Source: Arminella tubonensis (GTDB taxonomy: Bacteria; Pseudomonadota; Alphaproteobacteria; Rhizobiales; Rhizobiaceae). Taken from it: a DNA stretch of 36,787 nucleotides. The notes under the pieces were generated by a model that was not told the origin of the DNA, searched no databases, and saw only the letters and a list, made by a program, of their open reading frames with translations. Shown piece by piece: positions 7,045-16,172 of the stretch. How positions within the stretch are numbered: position 1 is the first letter of the stretch; every line of letters begins with the position of its first letter. Both the position numbers and the translations under genes were made by a program. The stretch spans positions 1-36,787 of the forward strand of contig NZ_PCDP01000056.1 of NCBI RefSeq assembly GCF_003240585.1, in the 5' to 3' direction.

Positions 7045-8790
7045 ATGGGCCCTCTCATGACACATCAGAAATTCGCTCCGCTTGCCATCCGACGTTCCGT
7101 ATTGCCGACCCACTGGGATCTGATGGCGCTGCTGCTTGTCGTTGGCGCCATCGTCCTTGTCGCCTACGGCGCGCGCGTGACGACGGCTCCGCTCTCGGCG
7201 CTTGATGTCGCGCCACTGTCGCTTGATCCAGCCAACCTGCCGATCTATGCCCTGCGCACCATCCTGCGCATGCTGTTGGCGATCGTGTTCTCGCTGGTCT
7301 TCACCTTCGTCTATGCCGCAGTTGCCGCAAAGAGCAGGCGGGCAGAGATGGTGCTGATCCCGACGCTCGACATTTTGCAGTCAGTGCCTATCCTTGGCTT
7401 CCTGACCTTCACCGTCACCTTCTTCCTCAATCTCTTCCCGGGCAGCGTCCTCGGTGCCGAACTCGCCTCGGTCTTTGCGATCTTCACCAGCCAGGCCTGG
7501 AATATGACCTTCAGCATGTATCAGTCGATGCGCAACCAACCCAAGGATCTGGAGGAGGCGACACAAAGCTTTCATCTAAGTGGATGGCAACGCTTCTGGC
7601 GGCTCGACGTGCCTTTCGCCATGCCCGGTCTGGTCTGGAACACCATGATGTCGATGTCAGGCGGCTGGTTCTTCGTCGTCGCGTCTGAGGCTATCACCGT
7701 CGGCAACACAACGGTCACCCTGCCGGGGATCGGCTCCTATGTCGCGCTCGCCATCAAGCAACAAAACATCATGGCGGTTTTCTATGCCGTCGTCGCCATG
7801 CTGGGCGTCATCATCCTCTATGACCAGCTCCTGTTCCGGCCTCTGGTCGCCTGGGCTGACAAGTTCCGTTTCGAAACCACCACCTCGGGCGTCGCGCCGA
7901 CGTCGTGGATGCTTGATCTGTTCCGCCAGGCTCGCGTCACACGCCTGCTGACTGCTCCTTTGCAATGGATTGCGAGGCAGGTCTGGAATCTGCGGCTGCC
8001 CAAACTACCCAAAAATGGTTCAACGGCGAATAGCGTCGCGATCTCCCGTGTGACTGATTGGATCGGGATTGCCGTCATTGTCATGGCGGCGGCCTGGGCG
8101 GCCTATATCAGCATAGACTATCTCCGGGCCAATCTCGGATGGTCGGATGTCGCGACGGCAACGCTCTATGGCTTTGTCACCTTGCTGCGCGTCATCGTCC
8201 TGATGGCGATAGCGACCGTGGTCTGGGTGCCGATCGGGGTATGGATCGGTCTGCGTCCAAAGCTTGCCGAAAAGGTGCAGCCGCTGGCGCAATTCCTGGC
8301 AGCATTTCCAGCCAACATCGCCTTTCCCGTCTTCGTGGTGGCGATCGTCCATTTCAGCCTCAATGCCAATATCTGGCTGAGCCCGCTGATGATCCTCGGC
8401 ACGCAATGGTACATCCTGTTCAACGTGATCGCTGGCGCGAGCGCCTTTCCGAGCGACCTCAAGGAAGCGGCGCGCAGCTTCCACATTAAGGGGTGGCGCT
8501 GGTGGTTCAAAGTGATCCTGCCCGGCATCTTTCCTTACTACATCACCGGCGCAATCACCGCTTCGGGCGGCTCGTGGAACGCCAGCATCGTCGCCGAGGT
8601 TGCTAGCTGGGGCGACACCCAGCTCACGACGCCCGGACTTGGCTCCTATATCGCCAATGCGACGACCAACGGTGACTTCCCGCGTGTCGTGCTCGGCATT
8701 GTCGTCATGTGCACGTTTGTCACGCTTTTCAACCGCCTGGTCTGGCGGCCGCTCTACGCCTTCGGCGAACGCCGGCTCCGACTGGGCTAA
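7045..8790 (+). CDS. ABC transporter permease, fused double domain (NitT/TauT type)
   Basis: Two binding-protein-dependent permease domains are fused in one chain, each with an EAA loop: DLEEATQSFHLSGWQRFW in the first half and DLKEAARSFHIKGWRWWF in the second. Each half has about five to six membrane spans. The sequences around GSYVALAIKQQ and GSYIANATTNG mark the end of each domain. I start at ATG 7045 (581 aa); an ATG at 7057 is equally possible. The frame stays open to a GTG at 6874, but those extra 57 residues look non-coding. The ATPase follows after 32 bases. The nitrate/sulfonate/taurine class is clear; the substrate is not. Confidence 0.9.
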   Translation: MGPLMTHQKFAPLAIRRSVLPTHWDLMALLLVVGAIVLVAYGARVTTAPLSALDVAPLSLDPANLPIYALRTILRMLLAIVFSLVFTFVYAAVAAKSRRAEMVLIPTLDILQSVPILGFLTFTVTFFLNLFPGSVLGAELASVFAIFTSQAWNMTFSMYQSMRNQPKDLEEATQSFHLSGWQRFWRLDVPFAMPGLVWNTMMSMSGGWFFVVASEAITVGNTTVTLPGIGSYVALAIKQQNIMAVFYAVVAMLGVIILYDQLLFRPLVAWADKFRFETTTSGVAPTSWMLDLFRQARVTRLLTAPLQWIARQVWNLRLPKLPKNGSTANSVAISRVTDWIGIAVIVMAAAWAAYISIDYLRANLGWSDVATATLYGFVTLLRVIVLMAIATVVWVPIGVWIGLRPKLAEKVQPLAQFLAAFPANIAFPVFVVAIVHFSLNANIWLSPLMILGTQWYILFNVIAGASAFPSDLKEAARSFHIKGWRWWFKVILPGIFPYYITGAITASGGSWNASIVAEVASWGDTQLTTPGLGSYIANATTNGDFPRVVLGIVVMCTFVTLFNRLVWRPLYAFGERRLRLG

Positions 8791-8822
8791 CGTCGATGTC
8801 ATTCGACCAGAGGACAATTCCC

Positions 8823-10133
8823 ATGCTTGATCAAATCGCCAAAACTCCGCTCATTGACATCAGCCAGGTCTGCCGTTCCTTCCCCAAGGCGAGCGGCAAC
8901 GACGTTGTCGTCCTCGAGAATGTCGACCTGACCATCAAGGAAGGCGAGATCGTCGGCCTGCTCGGCCGCTCCGGCTCCGGCAAGTCGACGCTGCTGCGCA
9001 TCATCGCAGGACTGCTGTCGCCTTCCTCTGGCGACGCCAAATGCCGCGGCTCGGAGATCGTCGGGCCACCAGTCGGCGTCTCCATGGTCTTCCAGTCCTT
9101 CGCACTCTTTCCGTGGCTGACCGTGCTGCAGAATGTGGAACTCGGCCTGGAGGCCAAGGGTGTAGACCGCGCAGAGCGGCGCTCGCTGGCACTTGCGGCC
9201 ATCGACCTGATCGGTCTCGACGGCTTCGAGAATGCCTATCCGAAGGAGTTGTCCGGCGGCATGCGCCAGCGTGTCGGCTTCGCCCGCGCGCTCGTGGTCC
9301 ATCCCGATCTGCTTCTGATGGACGAACCTTTCTCGGCACTCGACGTGTTGACTGCGGAGACGTTGCGCACGGACATGATCGACCTGTGGATCGAGGGACG
9401 ACTGCCGATCAAGTCCGTCCTGATGGTTACCCATAATATCGAGGAGGCGGTGCTGATGTGCGACCGCGTCCTGGTCTTCTCCTCCAACCCCGGCCGCGTG
9501 GCGCGCGAGCTGAAGGTCGACCTGCCACATCCCCGCAATCGCCTCGATCCGATGTTCCGCCAGCTCGTCGACAGCATCTATGCGCTGATGACGCGGCGCG
9601 CCGAGCCGCGTTCGCCCGCGATGGAAGGGATCCCCGGCACCGGCATGGGCATGGTGCTGGAGCCGGTATCGACCAACATCCTCTCGGGCTTGATCGAGGC
9701 ACTGGCGGGCGCACCGTACCATGGCCGTGCCGACCTTCCGGTTCTTGCGGGCACGCTGCAATTGGAGGCCGATGAACTCTTTCACCTCGGCGAAGCGCTC
9801 CAGCTCTTGCGATTTGCCCAGCTCAGCGAGGGCGATCTTGTGCTCACCGATGCAGGCCAGCGGTTTGCAAACCTCGAAACTGACGCCCGCAAGAAGCTCT
9901 TTGCCGAGCATCTGGTCACCTACGTGCCGCTAATGGGCTTGATCAGACGGGTCCTTGACGAGCGGCCCACCCATACCGCTCCGGCTGCACGCTTCCGCAA
10001 CGAGCTGGAAGACTACATGACCGAGTCCCGTGCGGACGAAACGCTGAGGACGATCGTATCGTGGGCGCGCTACGCGGAGCTGTTTGCCTATGACGAGCGC
10101 ACTGAAATGTTCAGCCTGGAAAATCCGGAGTGA
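8823..10133 (+). CDS. ABC transporter ATPase with C-terminal AAA-associated domain (NitT/TauT type)
   Basis: 436 aa. Walker A is GRSGSGKST (48-56), Q-loop VFQSFALFPWLTV (89-101), signature LSGGMRQR (143-150), Walker B LLLMDEP (163-169) and H-loop His204. After residue about 300 a second domain (NILSGLIEALAGAPYHGRAD to the end) matches the AAA-associated C-terminal domain often seen with fused-permease transporters of this class. ATG 8823 is chosen because AGAGGA lies 8 bases upstream; an upstream ATG at 8796 lacks a site. It energises the preceding permease. No periplasmic binding protein gene is adjacent. Confidence 0.92.
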   Translation: MLDQIAKTPLIDISQVCRSFPKASGNDVVVLENVDLTIKEGEIVGLLGRSGSGKSTLLRIIAGLLSPSSGDAKCRGSEIVGPPVGVSMVFQSFALFPWLTVLQNVELGLEAKGVDRAERRSLALAAIDLIGLDGFENAYPKELSGGMRQRVGFARALVVHPDLLLMDEPFSALDVLTAETLRTDMIDLWIEGRLPIKSVLMVTHNIEEAVLMCDRVLVFSSNPGRVARELKVDLPHPRNRLDPMFRQLVDSIYALMTRRAEPRSPAMEGIPGTGMGMVLEPVSTNILSGLIEALAGAPYHGRADLPVLAGTLQLEADELFHLGEALQLLRFAQLSEGDLVLTDAGQRFANLETDARKKLFAEHLVTYVPLMGLIRRVLDERPTHTAPAARFRNELEDYMTESRADETLRTIVSWARYAELFAYDERTEMFSLENPE

Positions 10134-10248
10134 ATGCAACAGCTCATGCGATCTACTCTTTACGGCAAGAACCCCATGATATGTTGGCTGCCGCCACATT
10201 GATCTTGTCGGTCGCCAATCGCACAACATCAAACGAAGGGTCAAAGCG

Positions 10249-11568
10249 ATGAGTTTGCGAGGCCAGCTTTCAGTCTCAAGACCATCGCCAGAAACAATTT
10301 GGATTATTGTGACTGGCAGCCTTTGGCTCCTGGTGGCATCGGCCACACTGGTGGAGAGTTACGCGTATCGGTATGCCGGCGCGGTGCTGGTTCTCATCGC
10401 CTTTTATCGCTATGCGAAAGCTACAACGCGTCCGACCATGGACTGGCGCGGCTGGCTGTGCATTGGATGGGGCGTCTATGCCTTGGGCCGCTTTTCAGCC
10501 GAGGCTATCCTGTTGCCCGGTCATCCGGTCGGCGATCGCGAGATACTATTCGGCATCCCTCTCGTCTTCCCGCTGATGGCGTTCATTTTCTTTCAATGCT
10601 GGCAGGATATGGAGCGGATTGCAGCGGTCTATTTCGGAATTGCGTTCCTCACCATCGCGGCGACCACTCACTACCAGCTCATTTTTGCGGGAGAAACCGT
10701 CCGCCCGCTCATTCAACATAACCAGATTCACGGCGCGGTTTGCTGCGGTATCATCTTGATTGGCGCAGCCTTCTGGATGCTTCACTATCTGACGATCCCG
10801 AATGCAAGCAAAATGCTCAAATTGTTTTCGACCCTGATAACGCCGCCGCTGATCGTTCTTTGCCTCATCGGCATCTACGGGGCGAAATCCAAGGGCGTGT
10901 GGCTGGCTCTCGGGCTTTCTTCACCCGCGATCGCCGTCATCATCTTGCGCTATTTGAGGCTTCGAACGGGCGTGCTGATCATAGCCGGCGTCGCGCTCAC
11001 CCTCGCCGCCGGCGTTTACGCCGTCCGCGGCAACCTTGATCGGACGGCGGGCCAAACTATCGCTTCGACGGTGTCCATGCTGCAGGACATCAACAGGGGA
11101 AAGACGCTCGACGCAGCGGTGTCCGAGACCATCGACGCCCGGGCCACACCCTTGTCGATGGACGAGCGATTGCAACTCTGGTCCAACGCCTGGGAGGTGT
11201 TTTCGGCTGCGCCGATATTCGGTTGGGGGAACGAGTGGATCGTTCGTTGGCGCAATGCGCACTACACGGGCGTCACCTACACGCTGACGCACAATGGCTA
11301 CCTGGAAATTTTGGTGCGATATGGTTTGGCCGGCGCTGCCGTTTTTTCAATCATGCTTTTCGCCTTCTGCCGTTCCATCTATCAGGCAGCGTCTGCCACT
11401 ATTGTTCCCCGTGCGGTGATGCACGCCTATTTTCTTATCCTGCTTTTCTTCGCGTTCACTCTTCTCAGCAATTCAAACAACCGGCTTGCCATCGGCGAAA
11501 GCATCGCGATCGTTAGTTCCGCATTCGCTTTGGCATGTGAATTGAAGAGACTTCGGCATTCCTCATAG
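10249..11568 (+). CDS. O-antigen ligase / Wzy-like membrane protein
   Basis: A 439-aa polytopic inner-membrane protein with about ten to twelve hydrophobic segments. In the C-terminal half a long periplasmic loop carries ERLQLWSNAWEVFSAAPIFG, then LTHNGYLEILVRYGLAGA. This is the Wzy_C / O-antigen ligase motif block, with the His of HNGYLEI conserved. Such proteins join undecaprenyl-linked glycans to lipid A-core or polymerise them. GAAGGG precedes the ATG by 8 bases. The adjacent uppP-like gene, which recycles the same lipid carrier, supports a surface-glycan role. It could be a ligase or a polymerase; sequence alone does not decide. Confidence 0.82.
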   Translation: MSLRGQLSVSRPSPETIWIIVTGSLWLLVASATLVESYAYRYAGAVLVLIAFYRYAKATTRPTMDWRGWLCIGWGVYALGRFSAEAILLPGHPVGDREILFGIPLVFPLMAFIFFQCWQDMERIAAVYFGIAFLTIAATTHYQLIFAGETVRPLIQHNQIHGAVCCGIILIGAAFWMLHYLTIPNASKMLKLFSTLITPPLIVLCLIGIYGAKSKGVWLALGLSSPAIAVIILRYLRLRTGVLIIAGVALTLAAGVYAVRGNLDRTAGQTIASTVSMLQDINRGKTLDAAVSETIDARATPLSMDERLQLWSNAWEVFSAAPIFGWGNEWIVRWRNAHYTGVTYTLTHNGYLEILVRYGLAGAAVFSIMLFAFCRSIYQAASATIVPRAVMHAYFLILLFFAFTLLSNSNNRLAIGESIAIVSSAFALACELKRLRHSS

Positions 11569-11808
11569 CGGGTCGGAAGCTGAGCTACCATGTTACACAT
11601 CGCCAATGGGAGCGGCAGTCACCAGCGTGGCCAGCTAGCCGACAATCTTCAGTCCGATCCAGTTTTTGGCAACTGCATCAGTCACAGATCACTATTGGCC
11701 TGTACCCACTTTGATAGAATTAGGTCCACCATGTCGAAAGTTCGCGGCCGACTCCTGGATGGCGCGCGGGGCGGTGGTGGTCTGATGGAAAACCAAGGAT
11801 GCTGAGGC

Positions 11809-12681
11809 ATGGCTGATATCTGTACGCAGGGCGTAGACACGGGTTTTGTTGCCTTAGGATATGGCAGAACTGCGATACTTGGAATTGTACAGGGACTGAC
11901 CGAGCTGCTGCCGATCTCTTCCACGGCCCACATGCGCCTCGTCCCGGCCCTGCTCGGTTGGCAGGATCCTGGTTCCGCATTTTCCGCCGCAATGCAACTT
12001 GCTGCCTTGGCGGCCATAGTCTCCTATTTTTGGAGCGACGTTCGTATCGTGACTTTTGGCTCGATCGACGCCATCCGAAAAAGGGATTGGTCATCACCGG
12101 CGATGCGGCTTGCGATTGGTATCGTGATTGCAACTGTTCCGATTGTGATTGCGGGCTCGCTGCTGTCCTCATCATTGAACACGTGCGGCACCTCTCTTCG
12201 CAGTCTTTGGGTTATTGGTAGTTCCTGCCTCGGCATGGCTGGTCTGCTCGCTGTTGCCGAGCTCTATAGTCGACACAAAAAGGACGTGGGTCAGATGAAC
12301 CTGGTCGACGCCCTCATCGTCGGTATCGCACAGGTCGGAGCACTGATCCCGGGAGTCTCTCGGTCCGGATCGACGCTGACCGCGGCCCTTTTCCTGGATC
12401 TCAAGCGTGACGAGGCGGCCCGATTTTCGTTCCTTCTCGGTTTGCCAGCGATCGCGCTGGCCGGTCTGAGGGAGCTGTTCGTGCTCCACAAGGCACATAT
12501 CCCACTTGAAGCATGGTCGATGCTGGCCGTCGGGCTTATCGTTGGCAGCATTTCATCCTTTGCTGCAATTTGGGGACTGATGCGCTTTCTGGAACGTTTC
12601 TCGACCTGGTCGTTTGTGGTTTACCGCGCCACATTAGGGGCGATCATCCTTGTAGGGGTGCTTGCTTGGGGCTGGCAGTAA
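11809..12681 (+). CDS. uppP: Undecaprenyl-diphosphatase (UppP/BacA type)
   Basis: 290 aa, about eight membrane spans. Both catalytic blocks are present: GIVQGLTELLPISSTAH (25-41, Glu32) and GALIPGVSRSGSTLTA (Arg185). The first block departs from the usual EFLPISSTGH by F to L and G to A. The enzyme hydrolyses undecaprenyl pyrophosphate to the monophosphate, regenerating the lipid carrier for peptidoglycan, O-antigen and other glycans. TGAGG precedes the ATG by 5 bases. It is slightly longer than typical UppP (about 270 aa) at the N-terminus. Its position among envelope genes suggests an accessory paralogue supporting local glycan pathways; BacA-type overproduction is also known to give bacitracin resistance. 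Confidence 0.9.
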   Translation: MADICTQGVDTGFVALGYGRTAILGIVQGLTELLPISSTAHMRLVPALLGWQDPGSAFSAAMQLAALAAIVSYFWSDVRIVTFGSIDAIRKRDWSSPAMRLAIGIVIATVPIVIAGSLLSSSLNTCGTSLRSLWVIGSSCLGMAGLLAVAELYSRHKKDVGQMNLVDALIVGIAQVGALIPGVSRSGSTLTAALFLDLKRDEAARFSFLLGLPAIALAGLRELFVLHKAHIPLEAWSMLAVGLIVGSISSFAAIWGLMRFLERFSTWSFVVYRATLGAIILVGVLAWGWQ

Positions 12682-13229
12682 AACCTGTCCACTGACCTTT
12701 CACCCACCTGCGGCGACTGCAGCCGTTCAGGTAGTAACTTCAGTTGCCGCCAGATGCGTCGTCGGCAGGCTCAAACGCTAGAGCGGACTGGAACTGAGTC
12801 CTTTGGGGAATTCCGTTTGGTCGGCCCTGCCAGTCTTGTTCGGCTGCCAGCAGCCGTGAGGGCTTTTATCTCTTCTGTGCGCGGTCATCCAGTCATCTTG
12901 GATTGTCCGCGACATGGCCCCAATACCTACGAAGAGTTGTTCTGCGTTCATCAACCTCTAGCGATAGCTCTGGTCATCGAACAGCCAGATGTGAATTCTC
13001 CGACGGATCGTGGATGGGCGCCGCCTTATTGCAACAAGTCGGCTGGACTAGGACAAGTTGCTGAAACTGCTTTATTGCAGTCCCGTGCGTATGGCGTTCC
13101 GCGGATCAGGACCGAACAGATAGATGAACAAAGATGACACGGGATGTCAGCACTACCGTCGTGGCATACGCGCAGGGCCGGACGTGCCACGCTCGAATTG
13201 CCAGGTCCCCGTCGGGCATTGCCGAAGAT
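12682..13229. other. About 550 bp without a recognised gene
   Basis: Convergent spacer between the uppP-like gene and the NodT-type gene. A 127-codon plus-strand frame (12754-13137) has no recognisable motif and atypical composition, so I do not call it. No terminator hairpin with a clear T-run was seen. Confidence 0.4.
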
Positions 13230-14675
13230 CTACGACGGCACATTCGCAGGCCCGGATGGCTGCAACGACGACAGCTCCTTCTGCGCCGTCCAACCGCCAC
13301 CCAAAGCCTGAAATAGGCTGCTGACCGCCAGCAGCTTCGACAGCCGCACCTGCACCAAGGTATTCTCGGCGGTAAAGAGCGTCTGCTGCGTCTGCAAAAC
13401 GGTAATCAGATTGACGGTGCCGGCGCGCAACTGGGTTTCCGCTACGTCGAAGGCGCGGCGAGAACTGGTAACCGCTTCGGTTTGCAACCGCTCCTGCAGG
13501 GTGAATTGCTGAAGGGCAACCAGCGCTTTTTCGACGTCGGCGAATGCCGATAGTACGGCCTTGCGATAGGCCAGTAGGTCCTCCAGCTGCACGCCCTTTG
13601 CCTGCTTGAGCTGGCTCTCCAGCAGGAAGCCATCGAAGATCGGCTGCGTCATGTTCGCAGCAAGAGTGTAGAACCAGGCCCCCGGCCCGAACAACGACGC
13701 GAGCGCCGCACTTTGAAAGCCGGTTTGACCCGTCAACGGGATTTGCGGGAAAAACGCCGCGCGCGCCGCTTCCACGCTGAAGTTGGACGCGGCAAGCTGG
13801 GCCTCGGCCTGCCGAATATCCGGGCGCTGGTTGAGCAGTTCCGATGGCAAGCCGGGAGTGACGCGCGGAACGGCGATTTGCGTGGTCGATCCGCCGAGCA
13901 CCTTGAAATTGACAGGCGCACGCGCCACCAGCACAGCTAGCGCCGCGACGTTCTGCCTCAAGGTCACCTCGAGCGGAGGAATCGATGCGCGCCGCGTCGC
14001 CACCAGCGCCTCCTGCTGCGACACATCCAGTTGCGATGCTGTTCCGGCGTTGAACTGCTGCTTGATGAGACCAAGGATGCGCTCGGCCGCGCCAACATCC
14101 CGGCGGGCGATGCGCAATTGATCCTGGGCAGCCAGGATATTGAAATAAGTGTTCGCCACCGTCACGATCGTCGTCAGCGTCACCACTTCGTGATTGTGGC
14201 GGGCGACGGTTGCACTTTCTTCGGCTGCATAGAGCGAGGCGCGGTTCTTTCCCCAAAAATCGACCATGTAACTCCCGCTGAGACCTAAATTGAAGCCGGC
14301 ACCTCCCGGGTCACGGACCCGCTCTGCCGTCGCCGTTTCGGTGACCGTCGGCAACAGCGCAGCCCCCGAAACCCCGACCTGGGCGTCGGCTTGCGCGATG
14401 TGGGCGATGGCGGCCGCGACATCGAGATTACGGGTCTGCGCCTCCTCCATGAGCGAAGTCAGCTCTTGCGAGCGAAAGCCCCGCCACCACTCCAGCGCCG
14501 GAACGGCGTCGTCGGGCGCGCGCGTCTGTTGCTCGCGATATTTGTCGGGGATATCAAGACCGAGTTCGGGATGCTCGGTGGCGAGAGTGCAGCCGGACAC
14601 TCCCGTGCCCAGCACAAGCGCGGCGAGAGCGGACCTGGAGTGAAAAGACAACGACATCAACGAACTAAAACGCAT
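13230..14675 (-). CDS. NodT-family RND efflux outer-membrane lipoprotein
   Basis: 481 aa. A lipoprotein signal ends in GVSGC (Cys29). Two homologous outer-membrane-factor halves follow, with long helical regions and the family blocks EWWRGFRSQELTSLMEEAQ, ANTYFNILAAQDQL, LPSELLNQRPDIRQAEAQL and MTQPIFDGF. It is a TolC-like trimeric outer-membrane channel partner of RND or MFS efflux pumps. No inner-membrane pump or membrane-fusion protein lies next to it, so it may serve a pump encoded elsewhere. A short inverted repeat at 14716-14733 lies just upstream. Confidence 0.93.
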   Translation of the reverse strand: MRFSSLMSLSFHSRSALAALVLGTGVSGCTLATEHPELGLDIPDKYREQQTRAPDDAVPALEWWRGFRSQELTSLMEEAQTRNLDVAAAIAHIAQADAQVGVSGAALLPTVTETATAERVRDPGGAGFNLGLSGSYMVDFWGKNRASLYAAEESATVARHNHEVVTLTTIVTVANTYFNILAAQDQLRIARRDVGAAERILGLIKQQFNAGTASQLDVSQQEALVATRRASIPPLEVTLRQNVAALAVLVARAPVNFKVLGGSTTQIAVPRVTPGLPSELLNQRPDIRQAEAQLAASNFSVEAARAAFFPQIPLTGQTGFQSAALASLFGPGAWFYTLAANMTQPIFDGFLLESQLKQAKGVQLEDLLAYRKAVLSAFADVEKALVALQQFTLQERLQTEAVTSSRRAFDVAETQLRAGTVNLITVLQTQQTLFTAENTLVQVRLSKLLAVSSLFQALGGGWTAQKELSSLQPSGPANVPS

Positions 14676-14715
14676 CTGGTAACCTTCTGAGCCGCAATTG
14701 AGTTGTATGCAAAGG

Positions 14716-14733
14716 TCTCAAATCACCTTGAGA
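14716..14733. promoter_or_regulatory. Inverted repeat upstream of the NodT-type gene
   Basis: TCTCAA-ATCACC-TTGAGA is a perfect 6-6-6 inverted repeat 41 bases upstream of the ATG. Efflux outer-membrane genes are often controlled by dimeric repressors, so this is a candidate operator. Nothing else supports it. Confidence 0.3.
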
Positions 14734-15082
14734 ACAGATAATTTACTGAGACGTAGGATGTATTGCGAAGCGCTGTTTCATAATGCGGCGCTGATGAACG
14801 TTTGCCGCGAGAATGGTTGGCTCCGCGGCCGATATTGGGTCGCCGCATGATGGGTTTTGCGGGGGATCCTCAACGAAATGGACGCAATGCGGACGTGGTA
14901 GACTCGGCCTGCACGGCATCAGCGGAATGATCCGGCGCATCCAATTGAGCGGACGCAACTTGAACGGCGGGCGGACTAAGTCGCGGGACCGACAACGTTT
15001 CTGGAAACTGATGAGTGCCGCAATCGGGAATGACGCATCTGGCATCGATGATCGCCCAAGGCGTGTCCATTAGGAGAGGTTT

Positions 15083-15353
15083 AACTAAAATTCTTCTTCC
15101 TGGCTCGATACCCAGATGAACAAGCAATATACCAAGAAACCAAACAGCAGCGCCCAGAAGCCAGGCACCAAAACCTGCGAGATCCATCTGTGGTGAAAGC
15201 TGAGACGGCCTATTTCGATGACTCCCAGCGCAAAGAGAAACGCAGGGAGCAACGCGAGCAAGCGAATATCAATGTTTTTCACGGCACAATCCTTTAGCCC
15301 ATCGATTTACCAGAAGGCATCACATCGCATTTTTGCATGATCTGAGGCTGAAA
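15083..15353. repeat. 271-bp dispersed repeat, copy 1 (65-aa membrane protein gene and its upstream region)
   Basis: This aligns without visible gaps to 26634-26904 in the same orientation. Similarity includes the whole 65-codon gene and about 70 bp upstream of its start (CACATCGCAT and CTGAGGCTGAAA are shared). The copies are diverged, not identical, so this is an older duplication. Confidence 0.8.
15085..15282 (-). CDS. Small two-helix membrane protein (65 aa), paralogue of 26636-26833
   Basis: The protein MKNIDIRLLALLPAFLFALG, with RWISQVLVPGFWALLFGFLV further on and an acidic SSQEEEF tail, has two predicted membrane helices joined by a short basic loop (SFHHRW). I do not recognise the family. 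It is about 80 percent identical by eye to the 65-aa product at 26636-26833, with substitutions spread over the gene and the frame kept, so both are likely real genes under selection. Function is unknown; the size and layout would fit a small regulatory or accessory membrane protein. Confidence 0.7.
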   Translation of the reverse strand: MKNIDIRLLALLPAFLFALGVIEIGRLSFHHRWISQVLVPGFWALLFGFLVYCLFIWVSSQEEEF

Positions 15354-15382
15354 GCGGCGCAGAGCCGGCTGCGCGCCCGGTA

Positions 15383-15616
15383 TCAGGTCGAGACAAGTGC
15401 TGCGACCACCGCGCTAATGAGCGCTGCGGCGAAAGAGGAGACGATCGCATTGGTATGATGAGCGGCAAAGTATCGTCTGAGCGAGGTACTCAATAGTCCT
15501 GCTAGAAATGTAGCTGCGACTGCTGACCACTCGCCTCCGAATCAAAGTGCTTCCATCGCGCCGGCTACCGCCGGGATAACCAGCCATCCGGCATATGGCG
15601 GCGGAGATGCCTCGAT
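15383..15616 (-). pseudogene. ThrE-type threonine/serine exporter fragment with in-frame stop
   Basis: Reading minus from 15616 gives PPPYAGWLVIPAVAGAMEAL, a TGA, then in the same frame FGGEWSAVAATFLAGLLSTS, LRRYFAAHHTNAIVSSF and AAALISAVVAALVST before a stop at 15383-15385. FGGEW followed by a hydrophobic stretch, a basic LRR segment and a further hydrophobic alanine-rich helix resembles the membrane domain of ThrE/YjjP exporters. The fragment lacks both ends of the domain, and the TGA interrupts what is left. Family assignment is by pattern only. Confidence 0.5.
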
Positions 15617-15752
15617 TACTTAGAGGCGCGTCATTGCCTCGCTCACGTCCAGCGTTTTAATAGGACACTCTTTGTGACCTTGGACAGATCGAACAGCCTT
15701 TGACGGCATATACGCGTCCGACAGCTTGCAGCCACCCAAAGCCGCGAAACGA

Positions 15753-16019
15753 TCACCCTGGTTCGCTGACGAACACATTGGGCGTCCCGTACCAATGAAC
15801 CAAGAGAAGCGGCGTATTCCGAGCAGTCTGCAGATCCTCGCCATTCTCGCTAGTGACCAGCCACTCCAAAAGCGTCCACCTGTAGTCATCAACGGCGATG
15901 TGAAGTAGCTTTTGAGGACCAGTGAGAGAAGCGAGCGACGCAAGGGCGTCTCGCCAAGGCTGCTGAATGTCTACCAGTAGGATCTGGCGAGCGCGGGATA
16001 AGACACCCCATACTTGGGT
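15753..16019 (-). other. Open frame without a start codon, possibly a decayed gene
   Basis: This minus-strand frame, open after a TAG at 16020-16022, reads RQILLVDIQQPWRDALASLA, then LTGPQKLLHIAVDDYRWTLL and LLLVHWYGTPNVFVSEPG. Composition is protein-like but there is no in-frame ATG or GTG near its beginning, and I recognise no family. It may be a remnant of a truncated gene in this degenerate region, or chance. Confidence 0.25.
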
Positions 16020-16040
16020 CTATGATTGGGACAACCACTG

Positions 16041-16046
16041 TATAAT
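16041..16046 (+). promoter_or_regulatory. Possible -10 element upstream of an orphan terminator
   Basis: A perfect TATAAT stands out in GC-rich sequence, 127 bases before the terminator hairpin at 16173. No good -35 box is seen at the usual spacing, so promoter activity is uncertain. Together with the terminator it outlines a possible transcript of about 150 nt. Confidence 0.25.
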
Positions 16047-16172
16047 TTTGCAAGGCACGGCGGAATGGTAGGTTCTGATTGCCTCATCCTTTTCTAAGAC
16101 GAGGCGTTCGGCACGGCCCCGGTATTTGTGCCCCCAGCATGCACCGAGGTCCGCGAATGGAATATCCGCTTT

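Noticed and set aside
8799..9911. 370-codon minus-strand open frame opposite the ABC ATPase
   Set aside because: The plus strand has all ABC motifs; the antisense product is His/Gln/Arg-rich without family features.
13153..14256. 367-codon frame overlapping the NodT-type gene in another frame
   Set aside because: Same strand, shifted frame; Arg/Gly-rich and without motifs, while the 481-aa frame has the lipobox and family blocks.
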